A stretch of DNA of 64,000 nucleotides, taken from NCBI GenBank assembly GCA_963785755.1, contig CAWAXG010000075.1, forward strand, positions 62,001 to 126,000. Direction: 5' to 3'. Under the pieces are notes generated by a model. It was not told the DNA's origin. It ran no database searches and saw only the letters and a list, made by a program, of their open reading frames with translations. Positions 52,909-62,246 of this stretch are shown piece by piece (the stretch's first letter is position 1; each line of letters starts with the position of its first letter). A program made the position numbers and the translations under genes. The DNA comes from JACCXG01 sp963785755. Lineage in GTDB: Bacteria > Acidobacteriota > Vicinamibacteria > Vicinamibacterales > 2-12-FULL-66-21.

Positions 52909-53007
52909 TCACTCGGCCTCGGTTACGGCGGACCAGAGAAGCCACACGGCGACCATGAGCAGCATCCCCAGGAGAACGAACCGGGACCAGAGGAGCAGCG
53001 TCGTCAT
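52909..53007 (-). CDS. 32-residue membrane miniprotein between FHA and PP2C genes
   Basis: ATG 53007 to TGA 52909-52911. The product is a single hydrophobic helix (LLLWSRFVLLGMLLMVAVWL, residues 4-23) with a short acidic tail TEAE. The ATG overlaps the FHA stop (ATGA at 53004-53007) and the TGA overlaps the potential GTG start of the phosphatase gene, so it is coupled on both sides. Too small for ordinary gene callers. No family recognised. The double overlap in an operon where every neighbour also overlaps is the main evidence that it is real. Confidence 0.6.
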   Translation of the reverse strand: MTTLLLWSRFVLLGMLLMVAVWLLWSAVTEAE

Positions 53008-53885
53008 GAACCCGGCGTGATCTCGAAATCGAGGAACACCGTATCCGCCAGTCCGATACGCGATCCCGTCAGCAGTGGCGTTTCGACGCCATTCTCACGT
53101 TTGCTCCCGTCGTTCTCGACGTAACCCTTCGGGAGGCGGTGGCCGTTGAGCGTGGTACCGAGGGTGCTGAGATCGATGATGAAGAACCGGCCCGATGCAG
53201 GATCGCGGCGGATGCGGGCATGCTCGCGAGAGACGTCAACCGAGGCATCGATTCGCACGTCCGCTCGATAGGCGATACCACCGCGGCCGATCGTCGTCGA
53301 ATCGCGGCAAAGGTCGAATGCATGAGGACCGGCATTGTCCTGATATCGAAGCCGCCCGTGGACCCGGGTGGCTCCCCCGTCGGTCTCGCCGATCGTTTCT
53401 ACACGCTTCGACGTCCGCTGACCGTTCCCCACTTGCATGGTGGTGATTCGGCGGGTGCGCTGCCCGGCGCCGAGCGTGTCGCCGCTCGTGGGCAGCGCCA
53501 GCTCCGAGTGCACGAGGATGTCGCCATGGCTGAGCTCGCCGTCGGCGTCGGGCAGGAACTCAATCCGCCAGCGTTGACCGGCGTTCTCGACCGGCGGGTC
53601 GGCGCCCGTCAAGCGAGCCAGATACCTGCGATAGATCGGACGGTTGTTGAGCTTGACGAGCTCCTCGCTGAGCGCCCTCGCCGTCTGCTCCTGCAAGACC
53701 GGCACGATCTGCTCGATTCGAGCGAATTCATCCGGATGCAGGTAGACGAGGAAACGGCTGGGGACGAGCGTCGAGTACTTCAGCGGCTCGAGGTTGGCGC
53801 GCATGTTCTCGACGACCGCCTCAATCAGATCGCGGGCAGATCGTCTGGGGGTCGCAGCTTGGCTGGGGATACGTTGAGGCGCCAT
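53004..53885 (-). CDS. FHA-domain protein with FhaA-type N-terminal domain
   Basis: 293 residues from ATG 53885; a TTG 26 codons upstream is unlikely. The N-terminal half (about 12-120), ARDLIEAVVENMRANLEPLK and RFLVYLHPDEFARIEQIVP, resembles the DUF3662 domain. The C-terminal FHA domain has IGRGGIAYRADVRID, VDVSREHARIRRD and IDLSTLGTTLNGHRL (about 190-265), including the Arg and Ser-Arg-x-His phosphothreonine contacts. It heads the operon and may recruit phosphorylated partners to the kinase-RodA-PBP complex. Together with the 45095 protein it gives one FHA protein at each end. Confidence 0.87.
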   Translation of the reverse strand: MAPQRIPSQAATPRRSARDLIEAVVENMRANLEPLKYSTLVPSRFLVYLHPDEFARIEQIVPVLQEQTARALSEELVKLNNRPIYRRYLARLTGADPPVENAGQRWRIEFLPDADGELSHGDILVHSELALPTSGDTLGAGQRTRRITTMQVGNGQRTSKRVETIGETDGGATRVHGRLRYQDNAGPHAFDLCRDSTTIGRGGIAYRADVRIDASVDVSREHARIRRDPASGRFFIIDLSTLGTTLNGHRLPKGYVENDGSKRENGVETPLLTGSRIGLADTVFLDFEITPGS

Positions 53886-54121
53886 GAAAAAACCCGGTGA
53901 CATGACCGGGCGGGAGCGGCACCTTACCACCGCGTCACCATTAGGTGTCAATACGAATGGCAACGGAGCAAGTTGCAGGAGTCCGCCAGCCTGTTAGACG
54001 CTTGTTCACAGCTTGCGGCCGCGGCTTTCGGGAAACGCGTCAACTCGAAGCGCTGCCAAGGGTTGCCGCCGGCGCGAGCGGGCTGTTATGATGGGGGTTC
54101 TGCCTGACGCGTTCTCTGCGA

Positions 54122-54197
<76 letters not shown>

Positions 54198-54372
54198 CCT
54201 TCCCGAACCCGGATCTCACCCCGCCCGATTAGCTACGCGAGCTGTTTGGTCGCCACCGGCCGATGAGGAAAGTCGGTCGCGGGCAGCAGGCCGTGATACG
54301 CGGCGGTGAGCTCTGCCCGGCATTCACACCAAGCCGCATCGCGACGCTCTCACGTGTTTGTCGCGAGATTCC

Positions 54373-54816
54373 TCACTCCCGCGTCCAGTAGTACGCGCGC
54401 GCCTGGTTCCAGTTGACGACGAACACGAGATCGCCCTCACGCGCGGCGTAAGCGCGCAGACCGGTCGCCGCGATGACGTCAGGATTCAGGCGCTCCCGGA
54501 GCACCCTCGGCCACCATTCAATTCGTCGAGGAGGATTGCAGGTCTGGCCGGCGAGCGACGTCTCCGCGCCAAGGATGGACTTTAATGCTGAGCTCTCGCT
54601 TTGTGAAAAGTTGAACAAGCCCCATCGCCGGTTGGAGTCGAGATCATGGGCGGCGCGGATCTCGTGCGAACCAGGCGGCAGTCCCCGCGGTATCCATCCA
54701 CGGTCGATCGCTCCCGTCGCCGCCGCTTCCTGCAGAGTCGCGTAGCTCTCCGTGACCACGTCGAGGTCCCGGCAGGCAGCGGTGAACAGGATCAGCAGAA
54801 GGGCGGCGATTCGCAT
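54373..54816 (-). CDS. small predicted lipoprotein
   Basis: 147 residues from ATG 54816. Signal peptide MRIAALLLILFTAAC with lipobox FTAAC predicts lipidation at Cys15. The rest is a single compact domain with IPRGLPPGSHEIRAAHDLDS, TSLAGQTCNPPRRIEWWPR and FVVNWNQARAYYW. I do not recognise a family. Lies 35 bases downstream of the ABC permease on the same strand. Longer upstream frames through the permease gene are not protein-like. Confidence 0.75.
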   Translation of the reverse strand: MRIAALLLILFTAACRDLDVVTESYATLQEAAATGAIDRGWIPRGLPPGSHEIRAAHDLDSNRRWGLFNFSQSESSALKSILGAETSLAGQTCNPPRRIEWWPRVLRERLNPDVIAATGLRAYAAREGDLVFVVNWNQARAYYWTRE

Positions 54817-54851
54817 GCTGACATTGTGACAGCCCCATCCATCGCGAATCC

Positions 54852-56123
54852 TTATGTCAGTTCCCAGCGCCGCGCGAGAACCCTCGCGATCAGCATGAAT
54901 GCCGTGCCCAGCCCGGTGAGCACGACGACCTGAGGCCAGAGCTCGATCAACGGGGCGTTGCGCCAGAAGACCTTCAGATATCCGTCGAGCGCCCAGCCAT
55001 TGAAGGTCAGGAGGCCGATGCGCTGCATCGTTTCGGTCATCAGGAACCGCGGAAACATGCTGCCGCCGAGCGCCGACATCGTCAGGATCAGAATCGTCGA
55101 GAAGCCGGAGAGCTGAGCGCGGCTCCGTGCCAGCGATGCGAGCACGAGGCCGAGCGCCGCGGCGGCGCCGGCGGTCACCGCCGTCATGACGAAGAATCCG
55201 GGCAGGTGCGAAAACAACGGAAGACCGAAGACGATGCGCCCCCAGAGGAACATGACCGTCAGCTGCGCAATGCCCATCAGCGCCAGGAAGAGCCACTTGC
55301 CGGCGAGGATGCCGCCCATGCCGACATTCGTCGCCATCAACCGATCGAGGGTGCCGGATTCCACTTCCTCGAGCAGCACGCCCCCGGCGGCGCCGACCAT
55401 CGAGAACAGGAGGAACATGACGCCGATCCCCGCGGCGTAGAACGAGATCATGGTGCCGCTCCGATCGTCGGTCCGCATGACATCGACAAGCTTCACCGCG
55501 ACCCCCATGCCCCCGGCGCCGGAACCAGACGAAGCCCCAGCGGCGCCCGTGCTCTGCGCTTTGAGCATCGGCAGCCACTCATCGACTGCCTTGCGCTGCC
55601 CGGGAGAGAGCGCGCCGGCGTGCCGCTCGAACTGCGTCATCCCTCCCTGCATCATCAGATCCGGCGCCGCGGTCATCGTCACCTTCTGGAGCAGGCCGAG
55701 CACCATCTGCGGCGCGATCGGGTCGGACGGATCGGACAGCAGTTCGACCGCCGGACCGGTCGACCCGATGCCGAGCTCCTGGAACGAACGCCCCAGGCCT
55801 GCGGGAATGATCACGGCTACCGGAACGGAGCCATTCTGCACGAGACGCGTTGCCGCCGCGCGATCGAGAACCGCTTCGTTCGGCGGCGGCGTCCGCACGC
55901 GCAGCCCGGGCTCCTTCCCCAGCGCCTCGGTGACGCGGCGGCTCAGCTCCGAATGATCCTCATCGACGATCGCGATCTGGACGCGCGGCGTCGTACTGCC
56001 GCCGCGTCCGCCGAAGACCGTCGCAAAGATTGAAAAGAACACGATGGGCAGCAGAAACGTCAGCGCCTGCGCGACGCGATCGCGCTTCATGTTCAGCCAC
56101 GCGATGCGAAGGACGGTCAGCAT
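54852..56123 (-). CDS. ABC-2 type transporter permease
   Basis: 423 residues. An N-terminal helix (about 18-38) is followed by a large periplasmic loop (about 45-230) and five C-terminal helices, with EEVESGTLDRLMATNVGMGG (about 260-279), the conserved ABC2_membrane motif. The ELL...GTLDRLM loop is typical of exporters of drugs, lipids or linearmycin-like compounds. Overlaps the ATPase gene by one base (TAATG). Substrate unknown. Confidence 0.9.
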   Translation of the reverse strand: MLTVLRIAWLNMKRDRVAQALTFLLPIVFFSIFATVFGGRGGSTTPRVQIAIVDEDHSELSRRVTEALGKEPGLRVRTPPPNEAVLDRAAATRLVQNGSVPVAVIIPAGLGRSFQELGIGSTGPAVELLSDPSDPIAPQMVLGLLQKVTMTAAPDLMMQGGMTQFERHAGALSPGQRKAVDEWLPMLKAQSTGAAGASSGSGAGGMGVAVKLVDVMRTDDRSGTMISFYAAGIGVMFLLFSMVGAAGGVLLEEVESGTLDRLMATNVGMGGILAGKWLFLALMGIAQLTVMFLWGRIVFGLPLFSHLPGFFVMTAVTAGAAAALGLVLASLARSRAQLSGFSTILILTMSALGGSMFPRFLMTETMQRIGLLTFNGWALDGYLKVFWRNAPLIELWPQVVVLTGLGTAFMLIARVLARRWELT

Positions 56124-57055
56124 TACTCCCGCAGCTCCCTTCCGGTGAGATGAATGAACACCGCTTGCAGGCTCGGGCCCCGGACATCGACATCATCCAC
56201 GGAACGCCCCGCCACCCGTATGCGGTCGAGCAACGGCGGCAGTTCGCCGGCGACGTCGGTCAGCCGGGCGCGAACGAGCCGGGGATCCGACGGATCGACT
56301 TCGAGCCCCGCGAGAGCGGCGCCGCTCGTCCCCTCGAGGGCGGCGTCGAGACGCAGCGTCACGAGACGGTGGCGGCCGACGGTTCGATCGACGAGCTCGG
56401 ACAGCGTGCCCGAGGCGATGACGCGGCCGTGATCGATGATCACGGTTCGTGAGCACCGGGCTTCCGCCTCTTCGAGGTGATGCGTCGTCAGGAGCAGCGA
56501 CACGCCGTCGGCCGCGAGCTCGCCGAGCATGTCGTAGATTCGATCGCGGCTCTGCGGATCGACGCCGACCGTGGGCTCATCCAGCAGCACGATTCGAGGG
56601 CGATGCAGAATGCCGCACGCGATGTTGAGGCGGCGGCGCATGCCGCCGGAGAATTGCTTCACGGGTTCGTGCGATCTGTCGGTCAGCCCGGTTCGCTCGA
56701 GCGTCCACGCGACCTGCTGTTTGAGCGCGTCACCCGAGAGACCCTGGAGCCTGCCGAATGCGAAGAGGTTCTCGCGAGCGGTCATCAACGGGTAGATCGC
56801 CAGGTCCTGGGGGACGATGCCGAGAGCGCGCGGGGTGAGACCAGGTACGACCGGTTCACCGAACACGCTGATATCACCGGCATCGAGACGGACCCGACCG
56901 GAGATCGCACGAATCAACGTCGTCTTGCCGGCGCCGTTCGGACCCAGCAGCGCCAGCAGCTCTCCCTGACGAAGCTCCAGGGAGGCTCCCGCCAATGCCT
57001 CGACGGCGCCATAGCGTTTTTTCGCATTGCCAACGGACAGGACGCTCATGGCCAT
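56123..57055 (-). CDS. ABC transporter ATP-binding protein
   Basis: 310 residues (Met3 at 57049 is an alternative start). Walker A GPNGAGKTT (about 38-46), signature FSGGMRRRLNIACGILHRP (about 135-153), Walker B IVLLDEPTVGVDP and switch His in TTHHLEEAE. The C-terminal 80 residues form the regulatory extension usual in drug/ABC-2 exporters. Paired with the permease directly downstream. Likely exports a lipid or small molecule. Confidence 0.93.
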   Translation of the reverse strand: MAMSVLSVGNAKKRYGAVEALAGASLELRQGELLALLGPNGAGKTTLIRAISGRVRLDAGDISVFGEPVVPGLTPRALGIVPQDLAIYPLMTARENLFAFGRLQGLSGDALKQQVAWTLERTGLTDRSHEPVKQFSGGMRRRLNIACGILHRPRIVLLDEPTVGVDPQSRDRIYDMLGELAADGVSLLLTTHHLEEAEARCSRTVIIDHGRVIASGTLSELVDRTVGRHRLVTLRLDAALEGTSGAALAGLEVDPSDPRLVRARLTDVAGELPPLLDRIRVAGRSVDDVDVRGPSLQAVFIHLTGRELRE

Positions 57056-57131
57056 ACGTTACGGGGCGGCAAAAACGGCAGGATTTCGTATCCGGCGAAC
57101 GGAGGCGGATTCCCGGCGGACAGCGTGGTGG

Positions 57132-58209
57132 TCAGGATTGCCCTTTTTCCTTCAGACGTTTCGACAGAGCTTTCGCGCCGATCTTCCCGCGACGCTTCTC
57201 CTCGATCAGCGTGCGCGCGTCCTGTTGACGCTCGGCATGCGCCTGTTCGGCAGCCAGCTTCAAGTAGCTGCCGAGTCGTTCTTCCGAGAGCTCCCCGGCC
57301 TTCACGGCCGACGCAACGGCGCATCCCGGCTCGCCGTGGTGCCGGCAATCGCGGAATCGGCAGGACTCCGCCAGTGCCGCGATGTCGCCGAATGTCTCGA
57401 GCAGCCCCCCCGTGTCCCAGAGCTGCAGCTCCCGCATGCCGGGCGTGTCGATGAGCAGTCCGCCGTCCGGCAGCATCACGAGCTGACGATGCGTGCTGGT
57501 GTGGCGGCCGCGGCTGTCGGCTTCGCGCACCTCGTAGGTACGCAGCAGATCCTCGCCGATCAGACGATTGAGGATGGTCGATTTGCCGACGCCGGACGAA
57601 CCCAGCAGAGCCGCGGTCCGGCCGAAGCCGAGATGCTCCCGCACCGGTGCAAGCGTTTCGGGGTGCCGGCACGAGACCGCATGGACCGGCACCGCCGGCG
57701 CGAGGGCTCGAACCTGTTCGACGAACGGCGACGGATCGTCGACCAGAATCCGCCTTGTTGAGCACGATGACCGGCGACGCGCCGCTGTCCCAGGCTACGA
57801 GCAGATAGCGTTCGATCCGGCGGGGATTGAAGTTGTGGTCGAGTCCGCCGACGAGGAATACCGTGTCGACGTTGGCGGCGACGACCTGTTCTTCCGTCGC
57901 ATCGCCGGCCGCACGCCGGGAGAAGCGGCTGGTCCGCGGCAGCACGGCGGCAATTCGCGCGTCCCCACCGTGCGCAGCCGGTTCGACCGCGACCCAATCC
58001 CCGACCGCGGGAAAGTCCTTACGTCCCGAGGCCTGATGCCGCAGGCGGCCGGCGACACGGGCCAGCATCTCCCCTTCCGCGGCGACGACCCGATAGATGT
58101 GCGTGTGTTCGAGGCTGATGCGGCCGGGGACGCGGCCGCGGTCGCGGTGTTCCTGAAAAGCGGCGTCCAGATGCGGCGTCCAACCGTAGGCGGCGAGATC
58201 GACGGTCAT
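57132..58209 (-). CDS. rsgA: ribosome small subunit GTPase RsgA, frameshifted at 57747
   Basis: The N-terminal frame (58209 to 57748) has the OB-fold and VFLVGGLDHNFNPRRIERYL then VIVLNKAD (the G4 motif). One extra base near 57747 then breaks it; without it the text continues LVDDPSPFVEQVRALAPAVP, then GSSGVGKSTILNRL (circularly permuted P-loop), DTPGMRELQLW and the zinc-binding CRFRDCRHHGEPGC, ending EKGQS at 57132. Restored length is about 358 residues, normal for RsgA, which helps mature the 30S subunit. Every other motif is intact. Confidence 0.85.
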
Positions 58210-58232
58210 TCTTTACAATGCACAGTTACTCA

Positions 58233-60330
58233 CTACTGCGACGCCCGAGCCATCACGGGCGCCGCGAGGGCCGGCTCGGGCCGTGGGGTCGTTTTCTCGA
58301 GGCACCGCAAGACTTCCGCGACACTCCAGGCTTGCGCCACGCACCCGCGTGGCGTGAAGGGCGGTTCCGCATCGAAGATCTCGCTGATCGATCCGACGCA
58401 CGCGCTGCTGAGGTGTTCGGAGAATCCGTCGAGCACCCTCCGCGCTCCGGCGCGATCCTCGGGATGCGTGTTGAGCCAGGCATCCACGTACGGTCCGATC
58501 AGCCACGCCCACACGGTGCCCTGGTGATAGGCAGCGTCTCTCGATCTCAGGTCGCCGTAGTACTTCGGCTTGTAGTCGGGATGACCTAGCGCCAGCGACC
58601 TGAGGCCGACGGGCGCGAGCAGCCGCTCGCGGACTACGTTCATCACGGGCTCCCAGCGCGCGCGATCGAGCACGGGGTGATCGAGCGAGATTGCAAACAC
58701 CTGGTTCGGCCGGCACGCGGTATCGTCGCCCGCCTCGCCGTCAACGACATCGTAGAGATATCCACCCGCGTCGAACCAGAACCGGCGGTTGAAGGATTCA
58801 CGTGCACGCTCCGCGTGTCCTTTCAGATCGAGATGACCCGTTGAACCGCCGACACTCGCGGTCCACGCCTCGAGGAGGCGAAGCGCGTTGTACCAGAGGG
58901 CATTGATCTCGACAGCCTTGCCACGCCGCGGCGTGACCACCCAGTCATCCACCTTCGCATCCATCCACGTCAGCTGGTAGCCCTGCGCGCCCTGACGAAG
59001 CAGCCCGTCGGCAGGATCCACGCCGATGCCGAATCGTGTGCCCTCGAGATGACGCGCAACGACCTCTTCGAGTCGCGGAATCAGCTGCCGCAAGGTCTCG
59101 GTATCGCCGGTGACCTCTACGTAGCGCTGGACGGCGTGGAAGAACCACAGCGTCGCATCGGCCGTGTGATACAAGCCCTCTTTCGCGCCGTCGGGGAACA
59201 TGTTCGGGATCAGGCCGTCCCGGATGTAGAGCGCGAACGTCTTCAGGATGTGGGCCGCCTCACGGTGGCGCCCCGTCGTCAACGTCAGCCCTTCGAGGCT
59301 GATCATCGTGTCGCGGCCCCAGTCGGTGAACCAGTGGTAACCGGCGATGACAGTACGAACCTCCTCGCCGGCGGCCTTCGCCCGCGCCGCTTCCTCGGCG
59401 CGTCCTGCCGGCGTGATGATGAACTGATCCGCCGCGAGGACGAGCTCCGCGGCCCACGGATCTTCAGCGACCGGCCCCGACATCGTCAGCAGCCTGCGCC
59501 GGCGATCGATCTCGCTCCTCGCTGCGTCTTCCGGTGTAAACGCCTGAATCGCTTCCCAGCTCTCTGTCGAAGCCACCAGCGTGACGGCGTGGCCGGGCTC
59601 CAGGTCGGCGCGGAAGTAGCCGGGGCTCCACATCGATCCGATGCAGGCGTAGCCCCGCGCCCGCTCCATTTCGTACGGAACCTCAGGCGCGCCCTTTTCA
59701 TCAAGCGTCAGCGCCGCTCTCGAGCCATGGAGCTGTAATCGCAGCGGCGGAATCTCTCGCTCTCCGGCGGAGACTTCATACCGACCGCCGGGTGTGCTCA
59801 GCAGCGAGTACCGGTGAAGCCGCGCCGCGATCGACCTGTTCCTCGTACCCGCGGATTTGAATCGACGGCCTCAGCGAGAGCCGTACCCGGCTCGAGCCCT
59901 CGAGCATCCGGTATGTCACGTGGACGGTGTTCTGCCCATATGGCATCAGCAGACGCTTTTCGATCACGACGCCGGGCAGCTCGTACCGCCACACCGGGAG
60001 GCCGAGATCGAGACGGAACTCGACGAGATGCTCCGAGCGATCGGCGATATTCGGGCCTGCAACCTCGTCCTCGTCTCCGAGCCACAACACCTGACCATCC
60101 TCGAGCCGGACGCGTTCGAGAAGATGGTTCACCATCACCATCCGGCCGAGCGGCGCCGGCAATGATGCGACGAGCAGCCCGTGATACCGTCGCGTGACGA
60201 CGCCCGCGACGGTGCTCGACGCATAACCGCCAAGGCCGTTGGCCACGAGCCATTCGCGGCGCGGCTGCGGATCGTCGCCTTCGAACGAATCCCGGGGCCG
60301 CCGGACGATCCGTTGAAGATCACTCTCCAT
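58233..60330 (-). CDS. glycogen debranching enzyme (amylo-alpha-1,6-glucosidase), frameshifted near 59830
   Basis: The N-terminal frame starts at ATG 60330: RREWLVANGLGGYASSTVAG (24-43) then RYHGLLVASLPAPLGRMVMV, the N-terminal domain of archaeal/bacterial-type debranching enzymes. From about 59830 the other frame continues AARLHRYSLLSTPGGRYEVS and the (alpha/alpha)6 catalytic domain with WFTDWGRDTMISLEGLTL, MFPDGAKEGLYHTADATLWF, GYQLTWMDAKVDDWVVTPR and GTVWAWLIGPYVDAW. Total about 699 residues. Removes alpha-1,6 branches from glycogen. Start overlaps the treZ stop by 11 bases. Confidence 0.88.
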
Positions 60331-62245
60331 CGGCCTTGTCCTCGTCGTCGGGAATCGGTCCGGCTTCCGAGCGGAGGAGCACGGCAGACTCACCGGGCAC
60401 GTGCAATCGCGTATGCGGTGCGATTGGCGCCGTGCCGTTGCCGCCGTACTTCGGCGATTCGCTGCTCCACAGGACGGTCCACCGGCACCCGTATGGCGGG
60501 GCGACGAGAGGCTCCGGCAACGGCACGACGTCGACATCGCACCCGAGATTGACGATGAGGAGGCGGTCACCGTCTGCGCCTCCCTGATACCGGAGAACGA
60601 AGGCGTTCGCAGCGATCACCGCGCCGTCGACCCGGTGCTGACCCGCGCGCTGAATGACCGAATCGTCGCGCCGCAGGTGCAGCAGGTCACGATGCAGGTC
60701 GTACCAGTGACGGTTTCGCTCACGCTCGCTCAAATCGAGCTTGCTTCGCTCATATGTGGACTCGTCGGCCGGTTTGGGCAAGGTACTCAGCACTGCAGGA
60801 TCCCTGACGCTCGGGAACTGCGATAGGAACTCCTGGCGCCCTGCATTGATCGGATCGCGCAACTCGGCCTTGTGGTCGGCGAAGTACAGAAACGGCGACG
60901 ATGCGGCGAACTCCTGCCCCTGAAACAGCAGCGGCGTCGCCGGACCGAGCAGCGTGAGTGCCGTCAAGGCACGCAACCGCGCGTGCGATACGGTCTGGTG
61001 CAGCCGCCGGCCGAAGGCGGTGTTGGCGAGCTGATCGTGGTTCTCGAGATAGGCGATGAAGCGGTTTGGCGGAAGGTCGAGCGCCGGTGTTCCGCGCCGC
61101 TGCTTCTGCCATGCATACCACTGGCCCTGATAGAGGTAGCCATACTTCGCGCAAGACACGAACTCCTGCGGAGACCCGCGGTAATCCAGGTAGTAGGCCT
61201 CGCGCTTCCCGGTCAAGGCGACGGCCGCCGCGTGGTGGTAGTCGTCGTTCCACAGCGCATCCGCGCCATAGCCGCCGACCGATGGCTCGCGCACGATCCT
61301 CGTGTCCTGAGGCTCGTTCTCCGAGACGATGTACAGCGACCGCCCCGGCGCCGCATCCCGTGTGCGCTGGACGATGGTCGCAATCACATGCTCGGACGAA
61401 CCATCGTGGATGTCCTGACTGGCATCGAGCCTGAGCCCGTCGAAATGGAATTCCTGGATCCAGTAGGCCGCGTTGTCGACGAAGTAGTCGCGCGCCCCTC
61501 GCGGCCCCTCGAAGTTCACGGCCGGACCCCAGTCGTTCTTGTAACGGTCCGTGAAGTAGTCCGGAGAGAAATCCGCCAGGTAATTGCCGTCGGATCCCAC
61601 ATGGTTGTAGACGACGTCGAGAATCACGCCCAGACCAACCGCGTGAGCGCGATCGACGAATGCCCGGAGATCGTCGGGCATGCCATAGAGCCGGGTTGGA
61701 GCATAGAGGTTGACGCCATCGTAGCCCCAGCCGAACCGGCCGGGAAAATCGGCGATCGGCATCATTTCGACGACCGTGATCCCGAGATCGACGAGCGCGT
61801 CGAGCTGTGCCGCCGCCGCCCGCCAGGTCCCTTCGGGCGTGAACGTGCCGACGTGGAGCTCGTAGAGCGTCTGCCCGTTTGGCTCGATGCCCCTCCAGCT
61901 CGCGTCCGTCCATTCGAAGCCTTGCGGATCGACGACCATCGACGGCCCGCTCGGACCGTCAGGCTGGTAGCGCGACGCGGGATCGGGCCGCAGCGTCAGT
62001 CCGTCGAGCCGCACCCAATAGCGATCGCCGGTTCGAATGCCTGGCAGCTCTCCGGCGAAATACCCCGCTTCCTCCGGCGCGAGCCGCCAGGTCCGGGCGC
62101 GATTGCCGTCGAGCACGATTTCGGCCGACTTCCTGGCCGGGGCCCAGACGCGCGCGTGAGGAGCGCTGTCGGGCCGCATCTCGACACCGGCTGCGAGGCG
62201 TCTCTGGCGTGTCACGGACATGGGCGTGGAAGGCTGCTTCCGCAC
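60320..62245 (-). CDS. treZ: maltooligosyltrehalose trehalohydrolase (GH13)
   Basis: 641 residues; Met9 is an alternative start. The order E-set/CBM48 (about 25-100), GH13 barrel, C-terminal sheet matches TreZ. Barrel motifs: DVVYNHVG (210-217), GLRLDASQDI (270-279, nucleophile Asp274), SENEP (308-312, acid/base Glu309) and ENHDQLANTAFGRRL (third Asp). TreZ releases trehalose from maltooligosyl-trehalose made by TreY; no treY is in this window. It is the intact member of a group of three adjacent genes. Confidence 0.9.
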   Translation of the reverse strand: MRKQPSTPMSVTRQRRLAAGVEMRPDSAPHARVWAPARKSAEIVLDGNRARTWRLAPEEAGYFAGELPGIRTGDRYWVRLDGLTLRPDPASRYQPDGPSGPSMVVDPQGFEWTDASWRGIEPNGQTLYELHVGTFTPEGTWRAAAAQLDALVDLGITVVEMMPIADFPGRFGWGYDGVNLYAPTRLYGMPDDLRAFVDRAHAVGLGVILDVVYNHVGSDGNYLADFSPDYFTDRYKNDWGPAVNFEGPRGARDYFVDNAAYWIQEFHFDGLRLDASQDIHDGSSEHVIATIVQRTRDAAPGRSLYIVSENEPQDTRIVREPSVGGYGADALWNDDYHHAAAVALTGKREAYYLDYRGSPQEFVSCAKYGYLYQGQWYAWQKQRRGTPALDLPPNRFIAYLENHDQLANTAFGRRLHQTVSHARLRALTALTLLGPATPLLFQGQEFAASSPFLYFADHKAELRDPINAGRQEFLSQFPSVRDPAVLSTLPKPADESTYERSKLDLSERERNRHWYDLHRDLLHLRRDDSVIQRAGQHRVDGAVIAANAFVLRYQGGADGDRLLIVNLGCDVDVVPLPEPLVAPPYGCRWTVLWSSESPKYGGNGTAPIAPHTRLHVPGESAVLLRSEAGPIPDDEDKADGE

Positions 62246-62246
62246 G

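Noticed and set aside
54199..54345. Short minus-strand frame (ending YHGLLPATDFPHRP...KQLA) just 3' of tRNA-Phe as an integrase or prophage remnant.
   Set aside because: Only about 35 codons, no start, no tyrosine-recombinase motif and no direct repeat of the tRNA end was found, so an integration scar cannot be supported.
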